A stretch of 64,000 nucleotides of DNA from Neorhizobium galegae (GTDB lineage Bacteria; Pseudomonadota; Alphaproteobacteria; Rhizobiales; Rhizobiaceae). The notes beneath the pieces are model-generated. The model did not search any database. It had not been told where the DNA came from and saw nothing but the letters and a program-made list of their open reading frames with translations. The first letter of the stretch is position 1. Every line of letters begins with the position of its first letter. Location of the stretch: contig NZ_JAGIPG010000006.1 in NCBI RefSeq assembly GCF_017877055.1, positions 62,001 through 126,000 on the forward strand, in the 5' to 3' direction. Of this stretch, positions 34,126 to 43,300 are shown piece after piece. A program made the translations under genes and the position numbers.

Positions 34126-36012
34126 TTACTCGGCGTGGATGTCGCGGTCCTTGGTTTCCGGCAGGAACAGCAAGCCGATCACCAGCGTGATGCCGGCAAA
34201 TACGATCGGATACCAGAGACCATAGTAGATATCGCCCTTGGCGGCACTCATCGCGAAGGCCGTTGCCGGCAGGAGGCCGCCGAACCAGCCGTTGCCGATA
34301 TGGTAAGGCAGTGACATGCCGGTGTAGCGGATGCGGGTCGGGAAGAGTTCGACCAGAAGTGCCGCGATCGGGCCATAGACCATGGTCACGTAGATCACCA
34401 GAACCGTCAGGATGGCGATGATCGTCACCCAGTTGACCGCCTGCGGGTCCGCCACCATCGAGAAGGCGCCGGAGCCTGGGATGGTGTAGACTGCCATCTC
34501 GGTCACGCCAGTGGCTTCCTGTGCGGTCAGCAGCTTCTGCGTGACCAGGTCGGGACCTGAGACCGAAGCCTTGTTGCCGGTGCGAATGGCGGCAGCGTCG
34601 AGCTTCAATTCCGGATTGGCCGCAATGAAGGCATCCAGCTTTGCTTCCGGCACCTTCGAGGCAGCGCGGGCCAGGGGATACCCGCTCGCCTGCAGTGCAA
34701 CATTCACCTGCTTCTGGAAAGAAGCATCCTTGGCCTTGGCGTCAGCGCCGGATGCAACGGCATCATAGCTGGCGATCGTCGAATTGCCGATCTTCACCGT
34801 AGCCGGCGTACCGGCTGCACCTGCAACAACGACGTCGTAAGGCACCGAATTGCGGGTCAGGAACGAAGTCGCGATGTCGCAGGACGTGGTGAACTTTGCC
34901 GTACCAGTCGGGTTGAACTGGAATTTGCAATCGCCAGGAGCTGCCGTCACCGTCGCACGCACGGTTTCCTGAGCTTGCGCCAGAGCAGGGTTACCTGCCC
35001 AGGTCATGGCCTTGAACAGCGGGAAGTAGGTCACCATCGCCAGGAACAGCCCGGCCATGATGATTGGCTTGCGACCGATCTTGTCGGAAAGCCAGCCGAA
35101 AAAGACGAAGAAGCCGGTGCCGAGAAGAAGCGAAGCAGCGACCATCAGGTTCGCGGACTGCGCATCGACCTTGAGAATGTTCTGCAGGAAGAACAGGGCG
35201 TAGAACTGGCCGGAATACCAGACGACGGCCTGACCCACCACCGCGCCGAACAGAGCGAGAAGCGCGATCTTCGCGTTCCGCCACTGGCCGAACGCCTCTG
35301 TGAGCGGAGCCTTGGATCCCTTGCCCTCTTCCTTCATTTTCTTGAAGGCAGGCGACTCGTTCATCTTCAGACGAATCCAGACCGAAACGCCGAGCAGGAT
35401 GACCGAAAGGAGGAACGGAACGCGCCATCCCCAGGCAGCGAAGGCTTCACGACCCATGGCCATCTGGACGCCGAGAATGACGACCAGCGACAGGAAGAGA
35501 CCGAGAGTGGCCGTGGTCTGAATCCACGAGGTGAAGAAGCCGCGCCGGCCATGTGGCGCATGTTCCGCCACGTAGGTCGCGGCACCGCCGTATTCGCCGC
35601 CGAGCGCCAGGCCCTGAAACATGCGCAGCGCGACCAGCAGGATCGGAGCGGCAATGCCGATGGAAGCTGCGCCAGGCAGTACGCCCACCAGGAAGGTTGA
35701 AAGACCCATGATCAGAATGGTGACGAGGAAGGTGTATTTACGGCCAACGAGATCGCCAAGACGGCCGAACACCAGTGCGCCGAAAGGACGGACAAGGAAG
35801 CCCGCCGCAAAGGCCAATAGGGCAAAGATGTTCCGGGTCGTTTCCGGATATTGGCTGAAGAAGGTTGCCCCGATAAAGGTGGCCAGTGAACCATAAAGAT
35901 AGAAATCGTACCATTCGAATACGGTGCCGAGCGAAGAAGCGAAGATAACCTTCTTCTCTTCCCGCGTCATCGGTCCGGCTTTTGCGCCGACCGCTACTGC
36001 GACATCTGCCAT
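34126..36012 (-). CDS. MFS transporter, metabolite:H+ symporter (MHS) type, with large periplasmic insertion
   Basis: 628 residues, about 190 more than typical MHS transporters. The first nine helices are normal: EWYDFYLYGSLA in TM1, GRLGDLVGRK between TM2 and TM3, RMFQGLALGGEYGGA in TM4, and SDKIGRKP before TM9. Residues about 336-525 form a hydrophilic Ala/Thr/Lys-rich insertion between TM9 and TM10, on the periplasmic side, with two Cys (362 and 378). TM10-12 follow (ELFPTRIRYTG loop). Family members carry organic acids, proline or betaine; the substrate is not clear. GGGAGG ribosome site before ATG. Confidence 0.88.
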   Translation of the reverse strand: MADVAVAVGAKAGPMTREEKKVIFASSLGTVFEWYDFYLYGSLATFIGATFFSQYPETTRNIFALLAFAAGFLVRPFGALVFGRLGDLVGRKYTFLVTILIMGLSTFLVGVLPGAASIGIAAPILLVALRMFQGLALGGEYGGAATYVAEHAPHGRRGFFTSWIQTTATLGLFLSLVVILGVQMAMGREAFAAWGWRVPFLLSVILLGVSVWIRLKMNESPAFKKMKEEGKGSKAPLTEAFGQWRNAKIALLALFGAVVGQAVVWYSGQFYALFFLQNILKVDAQSANLMVAASLLLGTGFFVFFGWLSDKIGRKPIIMAGLFLAMVTYFPLFKAMTWAGNPALAQAQETVRATVTAAPGDCKFQFNPTGTAKFTTSCDIATSFLTRNSVPYDVVVAGAAGTPATVKIGNSTIASYDAVASGADAKAKDASFQKQVNVALQASGYPLARAASKVPEAKLDAFIAANPELKLDAAAIRTGNKASVSGPDLVTQKLLTAQEATGVTEMAVYTIPGSGAFSMVADPQAVNWVTIIAILTVLVIYVTMVYGPIAALLVELFPTRIRYTGMSLPYHIGNGWFGGLLPATAFAMSAAKGDIYYGLWYPIVFAGITLVIGLLFLPETKDRDIHAE

Positions 36013-36287
36013 TGTCGTCGTCCTCCCTCAAGATGAAACTCGCGTGCCGCCTCCGAGCCCATTCCTCCGGGGCGTGGATATGGCGACGCATTGTCGCAGA
36101 TTGCCAGAAATCAAGGCTCAAGGAGAGCGATGCTTTGGGATTATGACTTTCGTCTAACATCGCGCCTGCCGTGTGCAGAGGATGCTGCGGCGCGGTATGA
36201 GGGTAATGCAGTGCAGCACCTGCTCAGCCATCGCTTGACTCGTTGCGAAAATCTTTTAAACAGCTTCGCGAACGGGAAGACACCCAC
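36013..36287. other. Divergent intergenic region between MFS and asd
   Basis: This 275-base region holds the promoters for the minus-strand transporter and plus-strand asd. A -35-like TTGACT is at 36235-36240, but I see no convincing -10 partner. A short plus-strand frame from ATG 36129 has a good AAGGAGAG site but overlaps the leader region in another frame and has poor codon use, so I do not call it. Confidence 0.4.
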
Positions 36288-36407
36288 ATGCGCGCCTGCG
36301 AATTCCATATCGCTGCCTCCGCACTGCCGGCCATCCAGGCTGCGCAGCGGGCGTGTTTTGCCGCTTTCTCCAAAACCAAGGCCAAAACGACGACGAAAAC
36401 CGTCTGA
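36288..36407 (+). CDS. Putative Lys/Thr-rich leader peptide upstream of asd
   Basis: A 39-codon open frame starting ATG 36288 and ending TGA 36405-36407. Its last twelve codons read SKTKAKTTTKTV: five Thr and four Lys. Asd makes aspartate semialdehyde, the common precursor of Lys, Thr and Met, so this arrangement resembles an amino-acid-sensing leader peptide such as thrL. A weak GGGAAG site precedes the ATG. Such an ORF could arise by chance; conservation is needed to be sure. Confidence 0.4.
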   Translation: MRACEFHIAASALPAIQAAQRACFAAFSKTKAKTTTKTV

Positions 36408-36516
36408 CGTCTCTGGCCGCCGCTCTCTCCCCGGATGGCCGGGGACAAGGAATTCCGCGAGTTGATCGCGGCTTCCCCCTCACCAGAAACGAGGAGAGAC
36501 AGAAAGAGAGCACAAA
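36408..36516 (+). promoter_or_regulatory. Possible translational attenuator of asd
   Basis: Between the leader frame and asd, GCTCTCT (36422-36428) is an exact complement of AGAGAGC (36505-36511), the purine-rich ribosome site six bases before the asd ATG, and overlapping TCTCTCC can pair with GGAGAGA (36493-36499). Competing hairpins are CCCCGG/CCGGGG (36430-36445) and CCGCGA/TCGCGG. A T-rich terminator is absent, so control by masking the ribosome site is more likely than transcription attenuation. Inferred from pairing only. Confidence 0.3.
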
Positions 36517-37551
36517 ATGGGTTTCAAGATCGCAGTCGCCGGTGCAACCGGCAATGTCGGCAGGGAAATGCTGACGATCCTTTCCGAGCGCGGCTTCCCG
36601 GTCGATGAAGTCGTGGCGCTGGCATCCGCCCGCAGCCAGGGGACCGAAGTTTCGTTCGGCGACCGGACGCTGAAGGTTTCCAACCTCGAAAACTACGATT
36701 TTTCCGACACCGACATCTGCCTGATGTCGGCTGGCGGCGAGGTTTCCAAGAAGTGGTCGCCGAAGATCGGCGCCCAGGGCTGCGTCGTCATCGACAACTC
36801 TTCCGCCTGGCGTTACGATCAGGACGTTCCGCTGATCGTCCCGGAAGTGAACCCCGATGCGATCTCCGGCTTCACCAAGCGCAACATCATCGCCAATCCG
36901 AATTGCTCGACAGCCCAGCTCGTCGTCGCCTTGAAGCCGCTCCATGACTTCGCCAAGATCAAGCGCGTCGTCGTCTCGACCTACCAGTCGGTTTCCGGCG
37001 CCGGCAAGGAGGGCATGGACGAACTATTCACCCAGACCCGCGCCGTCTTCGTCGCCGATCCGGTCGAATCCAAGAAGTTCACCAAGCGCATCGCCTTCAA
37101 CGTCATCCCGCATATCGATAGCTTCATGGAAGACGGATACACGAAGGAAGAGTGGAAGGTTCTCGCTGAAACCAAGAAGATGCTCGACCCGAAGATCAAG
37201 GTGACCTGCACTGCCGTGCGCGTTCCGGTCTTCATCGGCCATTCGGAATCGGTCAATATCGAGTTCGAAAACGAGATCACTGCAGACCAGGCCCGCGACA
37301 TTCTCCGCGAAGCTCCGGGCTGCCTCGTCATCGACAAGCATGAGAACGGCGGCTACATCACGCCTTACGAATGCGCCGGCGAGGATGCAACCTACATTTC
37401 CCGTATCCGCGAGGATGCGACGGTGGAAAACGGCCTCAATATCTGGGTCGTTTCCGACAACCTGCGCAAGGGTGCCGCGCTCAATGCCATCCAGATCGCC
37501 GAATTGCTCGTCAATCGCGGCCTGATCAAGCCGCGCAAGGTTGCTGCCTGA
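36517..37551 (+). CDS. asd: Aspartate-semialdehyde dehydrogenase
   Basis: 344 residues: Rossmann motif VAGATGNVGREML, active-site Cys130 in NPNCSTAQ, YQSVSGAGKEGMDEL and VRVPVFIGHSE. It reduces aspartyl phosphate to aspartate semialdehyde with NADPH, the branch point for lysine/diaminopimelate, threonine and methionine. AAGAGAG ribosome site 6 bases before ATG. A possible leader peptide stands upstream and a terminator follows at 37587-37615. Confidence 0.97.
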   Translation: MGFKIAVAGATGNVGREMLTILSERGFPVDEVVALASARSQGTEVSFGDRTLKVSNLENYDFSDTDICLMSAGGEVSKKWSPKIGAQGCVVIDNSSAWRYDQDVPLIVPEVNPDAISGFTKRNIIANPNCSTAQLVVALKPLHDFAKIKRVVVSTYQSVSGAGKEGMDELFTQTRAVFVADPVESKKFTKRIAFNVIPHIDSFMEDGYTKEEWKVLAETKKMLDPKIKVTCTAVRVPVFIGHSESVNIEFENEITADQARDILREAPGCLVIDKHENGGYITPYECAGEDATYISRIREDATVENGLNIWVVSDNLRKGAALNAIQIAELLVNRGLIKPRKVAA

Positions 37552-37586
37552 CAAATAATAAATTTATTAAGCATGTTCCGATAGAA

Positions 37587-37615
37587 ACCCCGTCAGAAAT
37601 GGCGGGGTCTTTCTT
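37587..37615 (+). terminator. Terminator after asd
   Basis: ACCCCG (37587-37592) pairs with CGGGGT (37603-37608), followed by the T-rich CTTTCTT, about 35 bases beyond the asd stop. Confidence 0.7.
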
Positions 37616-37754
37616 ACGAATCACCTGCATCACGAACTATTCATGAACGGGTGAGTTGCGATTGTCTGCAACCGCCGCCATAAGGCCGAAACAAAACACA
37701 TTATCCGGACGCTTCTGGCTGAAGCGATCCGGCTCTCGGGACGGGTTTGACCGC

Positions 37755-38567
37755 ATGAAGAAGATTTTGCTGGCAGGATTGATCGCAACCGGTTTCATGA
37801 CCGCCACCCCGGCACTTGCCGCGCTCCAATGCGGCAACGATTCATCCGGCTTCGCCCGCTGGGTCGACGAGTTCAAACGGGTTGCACCTGCGAATGGCGT
37901 CAACCCTTCCGTTGTCGAAAAGGCTTTCTCGAACGTCTCCTACAACCGCCCGACCATCAGCGCCGATCGCGGCCAGAAAAGCTTCAAGCTTTCCTTCGAC
38001 GAGTTCATGAAGAAGCGCGGTGGGGCTGCCATCATCTCCCGCGGCAAGGGCATGAAGTCCGGCAATGCCGCCCTCTTCGCATCGATCGAGCGCCGTTTCG
38101 GCGTGCCGGCCGGCCCGATCATCGCCATCTGGGGCATGGAAACCGGTTTCGGCGCCTTCATGGGCGATCAGCATACGCTTTCCGCCGTCGCAACGCTTGC
38201 TTACGACTGCCGCCGCTCGGCCTATTTCACGGAGCAGCTCTATGCTGCCCTCCAGCTCGTCGGCCGCGGCGATCTGAGCGTGACGGCCCGTGGCGCCGCC
38301 CATGGCGAGATCGGCCAGACCCAGTTCCTGCCGCTGAACGTCGTCCGCTATGGCGCCGACGGCGACGGTGACGGTCATATCGACATGGTCCGTTCGCGTG
38401 CCGATGCGCTTGCCTCAACCGCCAACTTCCTGAAGGGACACGGCTGGAGGGCCGGCGCCGGTTACCAGCCGGGCCAGCCGAACTTCGTTGCCATCCAGGG
38501 CTGGAACGCCGCGACCGTCTATCAGCAGGCAATCGCCTATATGGGCGCCCAGATCGACGGCCAGTAA
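37755..38567 (+). CDS. Lytic murein transglycosylase (MltB-like)
   Basis: 270 residues. A signal peptide (MKKILLAGLIATGFMTATPALA) precedes an SLT_2-type domain: WGMETGFGAF with the catalytic Glu, AYDCRRSAYFTEQLYAAL, and GEIGQTQFLP. It cleaves the glycan strands of peptidoglycan in the periplasm, forming 1,6-anhydro-muramyl ends. It lacks a lipobox, so it should be soluble. ATG 37755 is chosen to give a clean signal peptide; the frame is open upstream to 37656. Confidence 0.92.
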   Translation: MKKILLAGLIATGFMTATPALAALQCGNDSSGFARWVDEFKRVAPANGVNPSVVEKAFSNVSYNRPTISADRGQKSFKLSFDEFMKKRGGAAIISRGKGMKSGNAALFASIERRFGVPAGPIIAIWGMETGFGAFMGDQHTLSAVATLAYDCRRSAYFTEQLYAALQLVGRGDLSVTARGAAHGEIGQTQFLPLNVVRYGADGDGDGHIDMVRSRADALASTANFLKGHGWRAGAGYQPGQPNFVAIQGWNAATVYQQAIAYMGAQIDGQ

Positions 38568-38600
38568 GCTCAGGCCCGTAGGCTCGGTTGCCTCAGAAAA

Positions 38601-39275
38601 TCAGGCCGACTCCTGCTCGGCCTGAGCCGGCGGTTCGGTGAGGTCCGGACGGACGAAATCGCCCTTGCTGTCCATGATCCAGAGCTCGCCGGTCGAAATG
38701 TCGAACCAGGCGCCGTGAATGCCGATCTTCCCCTCTTCGTCGAGTTTGCGAACAAAGGGAAACGTCTGCAGATTAGCAATCGAATTGCGGATCGAAACCC
38801 GCTCCAGTGCCGTCTGGCGTTCGGCCTGCGTCATGAATTCGTTGTTCTGGATCTGCTCGGCGGCGGGCTTCACAAGTCCCATCCATTTGCCGATGAAATC
38901 GCCCGGAGATAGCGGCTCCATGGCAGGGTCGAGAGCTGCCCGGATGCCGCCACACCGCCCGTGGCCCATGACGACGATATTGTCGATCTCCAGAACCTCG
39001 ACCGCATATTCCAACGCCGCCGAAGTGGCATGGAACTGGCCGTCCGGCTCAAAAGGCGGCACCATGTTGGCGACATTGCGTACGACGAAAAGTTCGCCAG
39101 GACCGCAATCGAAAATGGTTTCCGGCGCCGCACGGGAATCGCAACAGGCGATCAGGAGCGTATGGGGTTTCTGCCCGGTCTCCGCCAACACGCGGTAGCG
39201 CTCGCGTTCATCGCTATAGCGCCCGCTCATGAAGTTGCGGTAGCCCGCCAGAAGTTTGGCTGGAAAGTCCGTCAT
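38601..39275 (-). CDS. Beta-carbonic anhydrase
   Basis: 224 residues with the zinc ligands in IACCDSR (Cys and Asp) and VMGHGRCGG (His and Cys), plus the dimer helix SAALEYAVEVL. It interconverts CO2 and bicarbonate in the cytoplasm. ATG 39275 (MTDFPAKLLAGYRNF) is preferred over an upstream frame opening at 39311. About 70 bases separate it from the pdxY end upstream on the same strand. Confidence 0.95.
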   Translation of the reverse strand: MTDFPAKLLAGYRNFMSGRYSDERERYRVLAETGQKPHTLLIACCDSRAAPETIFDCGPGELFVVRNVANMVPPFEPDGQFHATSAALEYAVEVLEIDNIVVMGHGRCGGIRAALDPAMEPLSPGDFIGKWMGLVKPAAEQIQNNEFMTQAERQTALERVSIRNSIANLQTFPFVRKLDEEGKIGIHGAWFDISTGELWIMDSKGDFVRPDLTEPPAQAEQESA

Positions 39276-39345
39276 GAAACAACGATTATAGCGCCGCCGA
39301 GCGAAGATCAACGGCCATTGTGCATCTGCGAACTTCCGATGCCGA

Positions 39346-40218
39346 TTACCGCTTGGTGCGCTGCAAGGGGTGCACCAGCCGGCGCATCTGGACCATCGCC
39401 ATGGGTGTGGAGAGGCTCGACGCGTCCGTCTCCAGCGTCAGCTCGTCACCGCCGCGCTTTGCGGTGCGCGCAAGGATCTCGAAAACGCTCGCCGTTGCCA
39501 GCTGCAACGCCTTTTCCTCATCCATGCCGGCGAGGATCCGCCCCAGAAACAGCGCTCCTAGAAGGTCGCCGAGTCCGTTGGGCGGATTGTCGATCAGCCG
39601 GTGTTCGGCAAGCAGCGCATGTTTGCCGGTCAGGTAGAGATTGCCGGTGCCGCCCGCCATCATCGGCACGGCCGAGGTCACCAGGATGCGCGGCGGCCCG
39701 AGCGCGATTGCGGCGTCCATGATATCGTTATTGGTTTCGAGCGGCGCGCCGGAGAGCCAGGCGAGCTCGTAGCGGTTCGGGGTGGCGATCGTCGCGAGCG
39801 GAATGAGTTCGTCACGGATCGCTTCCGCCGTCGGCTGCGGGATATAGAGCCCGCCAAGATCGCCCATGACCGGATCGCAGACATAAAGAAGGTCCGGGTT
39901 CTTCTCCTTCAGCGCCCTTATAAGCCGCGCCACCGAACGCGGCTGGGCGGCATTGCCGAAATAGCCGGTCAGCACCGCCTTCACTTCTCCCAACCATGGC
40001 GCGCGAATAAGATCGTCTATAGCCTTGTCGAAATCTGATTCGGGAAAGGTCAGCCGGGTGGAAGGCCCATGACCGGGATGCCAGGGGAGGACGACGGTCG
40101 GCATTGCCCAGACGGGAAATCCAAGCGTCTCGAGCGCGAAGACGGCGGCGCGATTGCCGACCGAGCCGCGCACGACATGGCTGGAGATGACGAGGACGGC
40201 ACTGCTGGTATCCTGCAT
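39346..40218 (-). CDS. pdxY: Pyridoxal kinase
   Basis: 290 residues of the ribokinase-like family: ISSHVVRGSVGNRAA at the start, YVCDPVMGD, TPNRYELAWLSG and the catalytic GLGDLLGALF. It phosphorylates pyridoxal to PLP in the salvage pathway. It diverges from the glutamate dehydrogenase gene across about 170 bases. Confidence 0.94.
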   Translation of the reverse strand: MQDTSSAVLVISSHVVRGSVGNRAAVFALETLGFPVWAMPTVVLPWHPGHGPSTRLTFPESDFDKAIDDLIRAPWLGEVKAVLTGYFGNAAQPRSVARLIRALKEKNPDLLYVCDPVMGDLGGLYIPQPTAEAIRDELIPLATIATPNRYELAWLSGAPLETNNDIMDAAIALGPPRILVTSAVPMMAGGTGNLYLTGKHALLAEHRLIDNPPNGLGDLLGALFLGRILAGMDEEKALQLATASVFEILARTAKRGGDELTLETDASSLSTPMAMVQMRRLVHPLQRTKR

Positions 40219-40392
40219 GAGACTGGTTTCCGGCTACGATGGCCCTGTTGATCGTTTCTTCGCCGCCGCATGTCAACAAGGCTTCACGGAAGAATGAAAC
40301 GTGTACTGTCGGTTGACATGGATCAGCCACGTTGCCGCGTGATGACACAAATCTAGATTATTCCGTCCGGGCACGGAAAAGGGGAGAGGGAC

Positions 40393-43300
40393 ATGGCCGT
40401 CAGGCAAAATCCGAAACGGGAAAAGCAGATTGAAAGCGCGCGTAAGATCGTTACTGCGAGCAAGGGGCCGCATCTCGACCCGCTCATCCTGTTCGGCCGT
40501 GCCAGTACTGACGACCTCGAAAGCTACACCCCGGAAATGCTGGCGCTTTCCGCCAATCATGCCGCCGCGCGACTGATGGCCTGGCCCCGGGTTCGGGCCG
40601 ACATCACGGTCGAACCGGTCGCCGGTGTCGAGCCGGACGGAATTGCGGTCTCGGTGCTGACCGTCGTCGACCGCAACATGCCCTTCCTGTTCGACTCGGT
40701 CATGGGCGAAGTAACCGCCACTCACCGCGACCTCACCATGGCGGTTCACCCGATCCTGGTCGTGGAACCGGGTAAGGAACCGGTCCTGCGCTCCAACGAA
40801 CAGCCCGGCAACCCCGCTCATCACGTGAGCCTCATCCAGATCCACCTGTCGCCGCTCAACGAGGAACAGGCCGCTTCGCTCGTCGAGCGCATCCGCTACA
40901 TCCTCGACCAGGTGCATCTGTCGATCACCGACTGGGGCTCCATGCTGGAAGTCCTCGATGGCGCGGCAAAGCAGCTCAACAACTCGACCAGCCGCAAGAA
41001 GGCGGACCGCGAGGAGGCACTCGCCTTCCTGGACTGGCTGCGCGACGACAATTTCACCTTCCTCGGCATGCGCGAATACGTCTATTCCGGCAAGGGCGCC
41101 GAGGCCAAGGTCGAACGCGGCAAGGGCCGCGGCCTCGGCATTCTCTCCGATCCGGATGTGCTCGTCCTGCGCCAGGGCAAGGATGCGGTAACGACCACGC
41201 CGGAAATCCTCGAATTCCTCGACGGACCGGATTTCCTGATCGTCACCAAGGCCAACGTGAAGTCCGTCGTCCACCGCCGCGCCTATATGGACTACGTCGG
41301 CGTCAAGCGCTTCGACGAGAAGGGCGAAGTGGTCGGCGAACTGCGCGTCGTCGGCCTTTTCACCGCAACCGCCTATACCCATTCCGTCCGCGATATCCCT
41401 CTCCTGCGCGCCAAGGCCGGCCGGGTGGAAGAACAGTTCGGCTTCGACCCCGACAGCCATTCCGGCCGCATGCTGGAAAACACGCTCGAATCCTATCCGC
41501 GTGACGACCTCTTCCAGATTGATACGGAGCTGCTGGCCCGCTTCTGCGAACAGATCATGGAACTGAGCGAGCGTCCGCGCGTCCGGGTTCTGCCGCGCAT
41601 CGACCATTTCGACCGTTTCGTTTCGGTAATCGTCTACGTACCTCGCGAGGACTATAATTCCCTGGTCCGCGAGAAGGTCGGCGACTACCTGACCAAGGTC
41701 TATGACGGCCACGTCTCCGCCTATTACCCGGCTTTCCCGGAAGGCGGCGTCGCCCGCGTCCACATGATCATCGGCCGCCGCGGCGGCAAGACGCCGCGAA
41801 TCGCACAAGCCAAGCTCGAAGAAGCGATCCGGCTGATCGCCACCCCCTGGGAGGACCGCTTCGCAGCACTTGCGGAGGAAGGGCCGCGGCTCTCCGTCAC
41901 CCAGGCCTTCCAGGAAGCTTTCACGCCCGAGGAAACCTTCGCCGACCTGCCGGACATCGCCGCCTGCGCCGCCGGCGAAACGATCCGCATCGCCTTCTAT
42001 CGCCGCCCCGGCGACGCCGCCAGCACGGTATCGCTGAAGATCTTCCACCGGGACCGGCATCTGTCGCTCTCGCGCCGCGTGCCGCTTCTCGAAAACCTCG
42101 GCTTCCATGCCGTCAGCGAGCAGACGTTCGAAATCCAGGTCGGCCCGGAAAACGACCGCAAGCTCATCGTCCTCCACGACATGGAACTGCAGCTGGGTGA
42201 CGGACGCGAGGTCGATCTTGCCCGCGAGGGACTGTTGCTCGAAGAGGCCTTCCTCTCCGCCTTCGAAGGCCTGATCGACAACGACGCCTTCAACCGGCTG
42301 GTTCTTCTGGCCGGCGTTTCCGCCCGCGAAGTCACTGTGCTGCGCGCATACTCGCGTTACCTGCGCCAGACCGGCATCGTCTATTCGCAGGCCTATATCG
42401 CCGATACGCTGGTGAAATACCCGGCCATCTCCGCCGCCATCTTCCGCCTCTTCCGCGACGGTTTCGATCCGAAAATTGCCGAAAAGGCCCGCGTCAAGAA
42501 ACTCACCGACCATCACGCCGAGATCGAGGAAGCGCTCGGCAACGTGCCCAACCTCGACGAGGACCGCACGCTTCGCCGCTTCGTCAATGCGGTCGATGCG
42601 ACGCTCCGGACCAACTACTTCCAGCGTGACGCCAATGGCGCCCCGCACCGGATGTTTGCCTTCAAGCTCGATCCGAAGCTGCTGGACGGCCTGCCCGAAC
42701 CCCGCCCCTTCCGCGAGATCTTCGTTTACGGCACCGAGGTCGAAGGCGTGCACCTGCGCTTCGGCAAGGTGGCCCGCGGCGGCCTGCGCTGGTCGGATCG
42801 CGGCGAGGACTACCGCACCGAAATCCTCGGCCTCGTGAAGGCACAGCAGGTCAAGAATGCCGTCATCGTGCCGGTTGGCGCCAAGGGCGGCTTCTTCCCG
42901 AAAATGCTGCCCCCGGCAAGCTCGCGCGACGCGTTCTTCAATGCCGGCAAGGAGGCCTACAAGACCTTCATCCGCACGCTTCTGTCGATCACCGACAATA
43001 TCGTCGGTGCCGACATCGTCGGGCCGCCGGACACGATCCGCATCGATGGCGACGACCCCTATTTCGTGGTGGCCGCCGACAAGGGCACCGCGACCTTCTC
43101 CGACACCGCCAACGGCCTGGCGCAGGAAGCCGGCTTCTGGCTGGACGACGCCTTCGCGTCGGGCGGTTCGGCCGGTTACGACCACAAGAAGATGGGCATC
43201 ACCGCCCGCGGCGCCTGGGAGGCCGTGAAGCGGCATTTCCGCGAAAAGGATGTCGATATCCAGACGACGCCGTTCACGGTCGCCGGCGTCGGCGACATGT

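Noticed and set aside
36129..36465. An open frame with a good AAGGAGAG site upstream of asd
   Set aside because: It overlaps the Lys/Thr leader in another frame, turns into Pro/Arg/Ser-rich low complexity and has atypical codon use.
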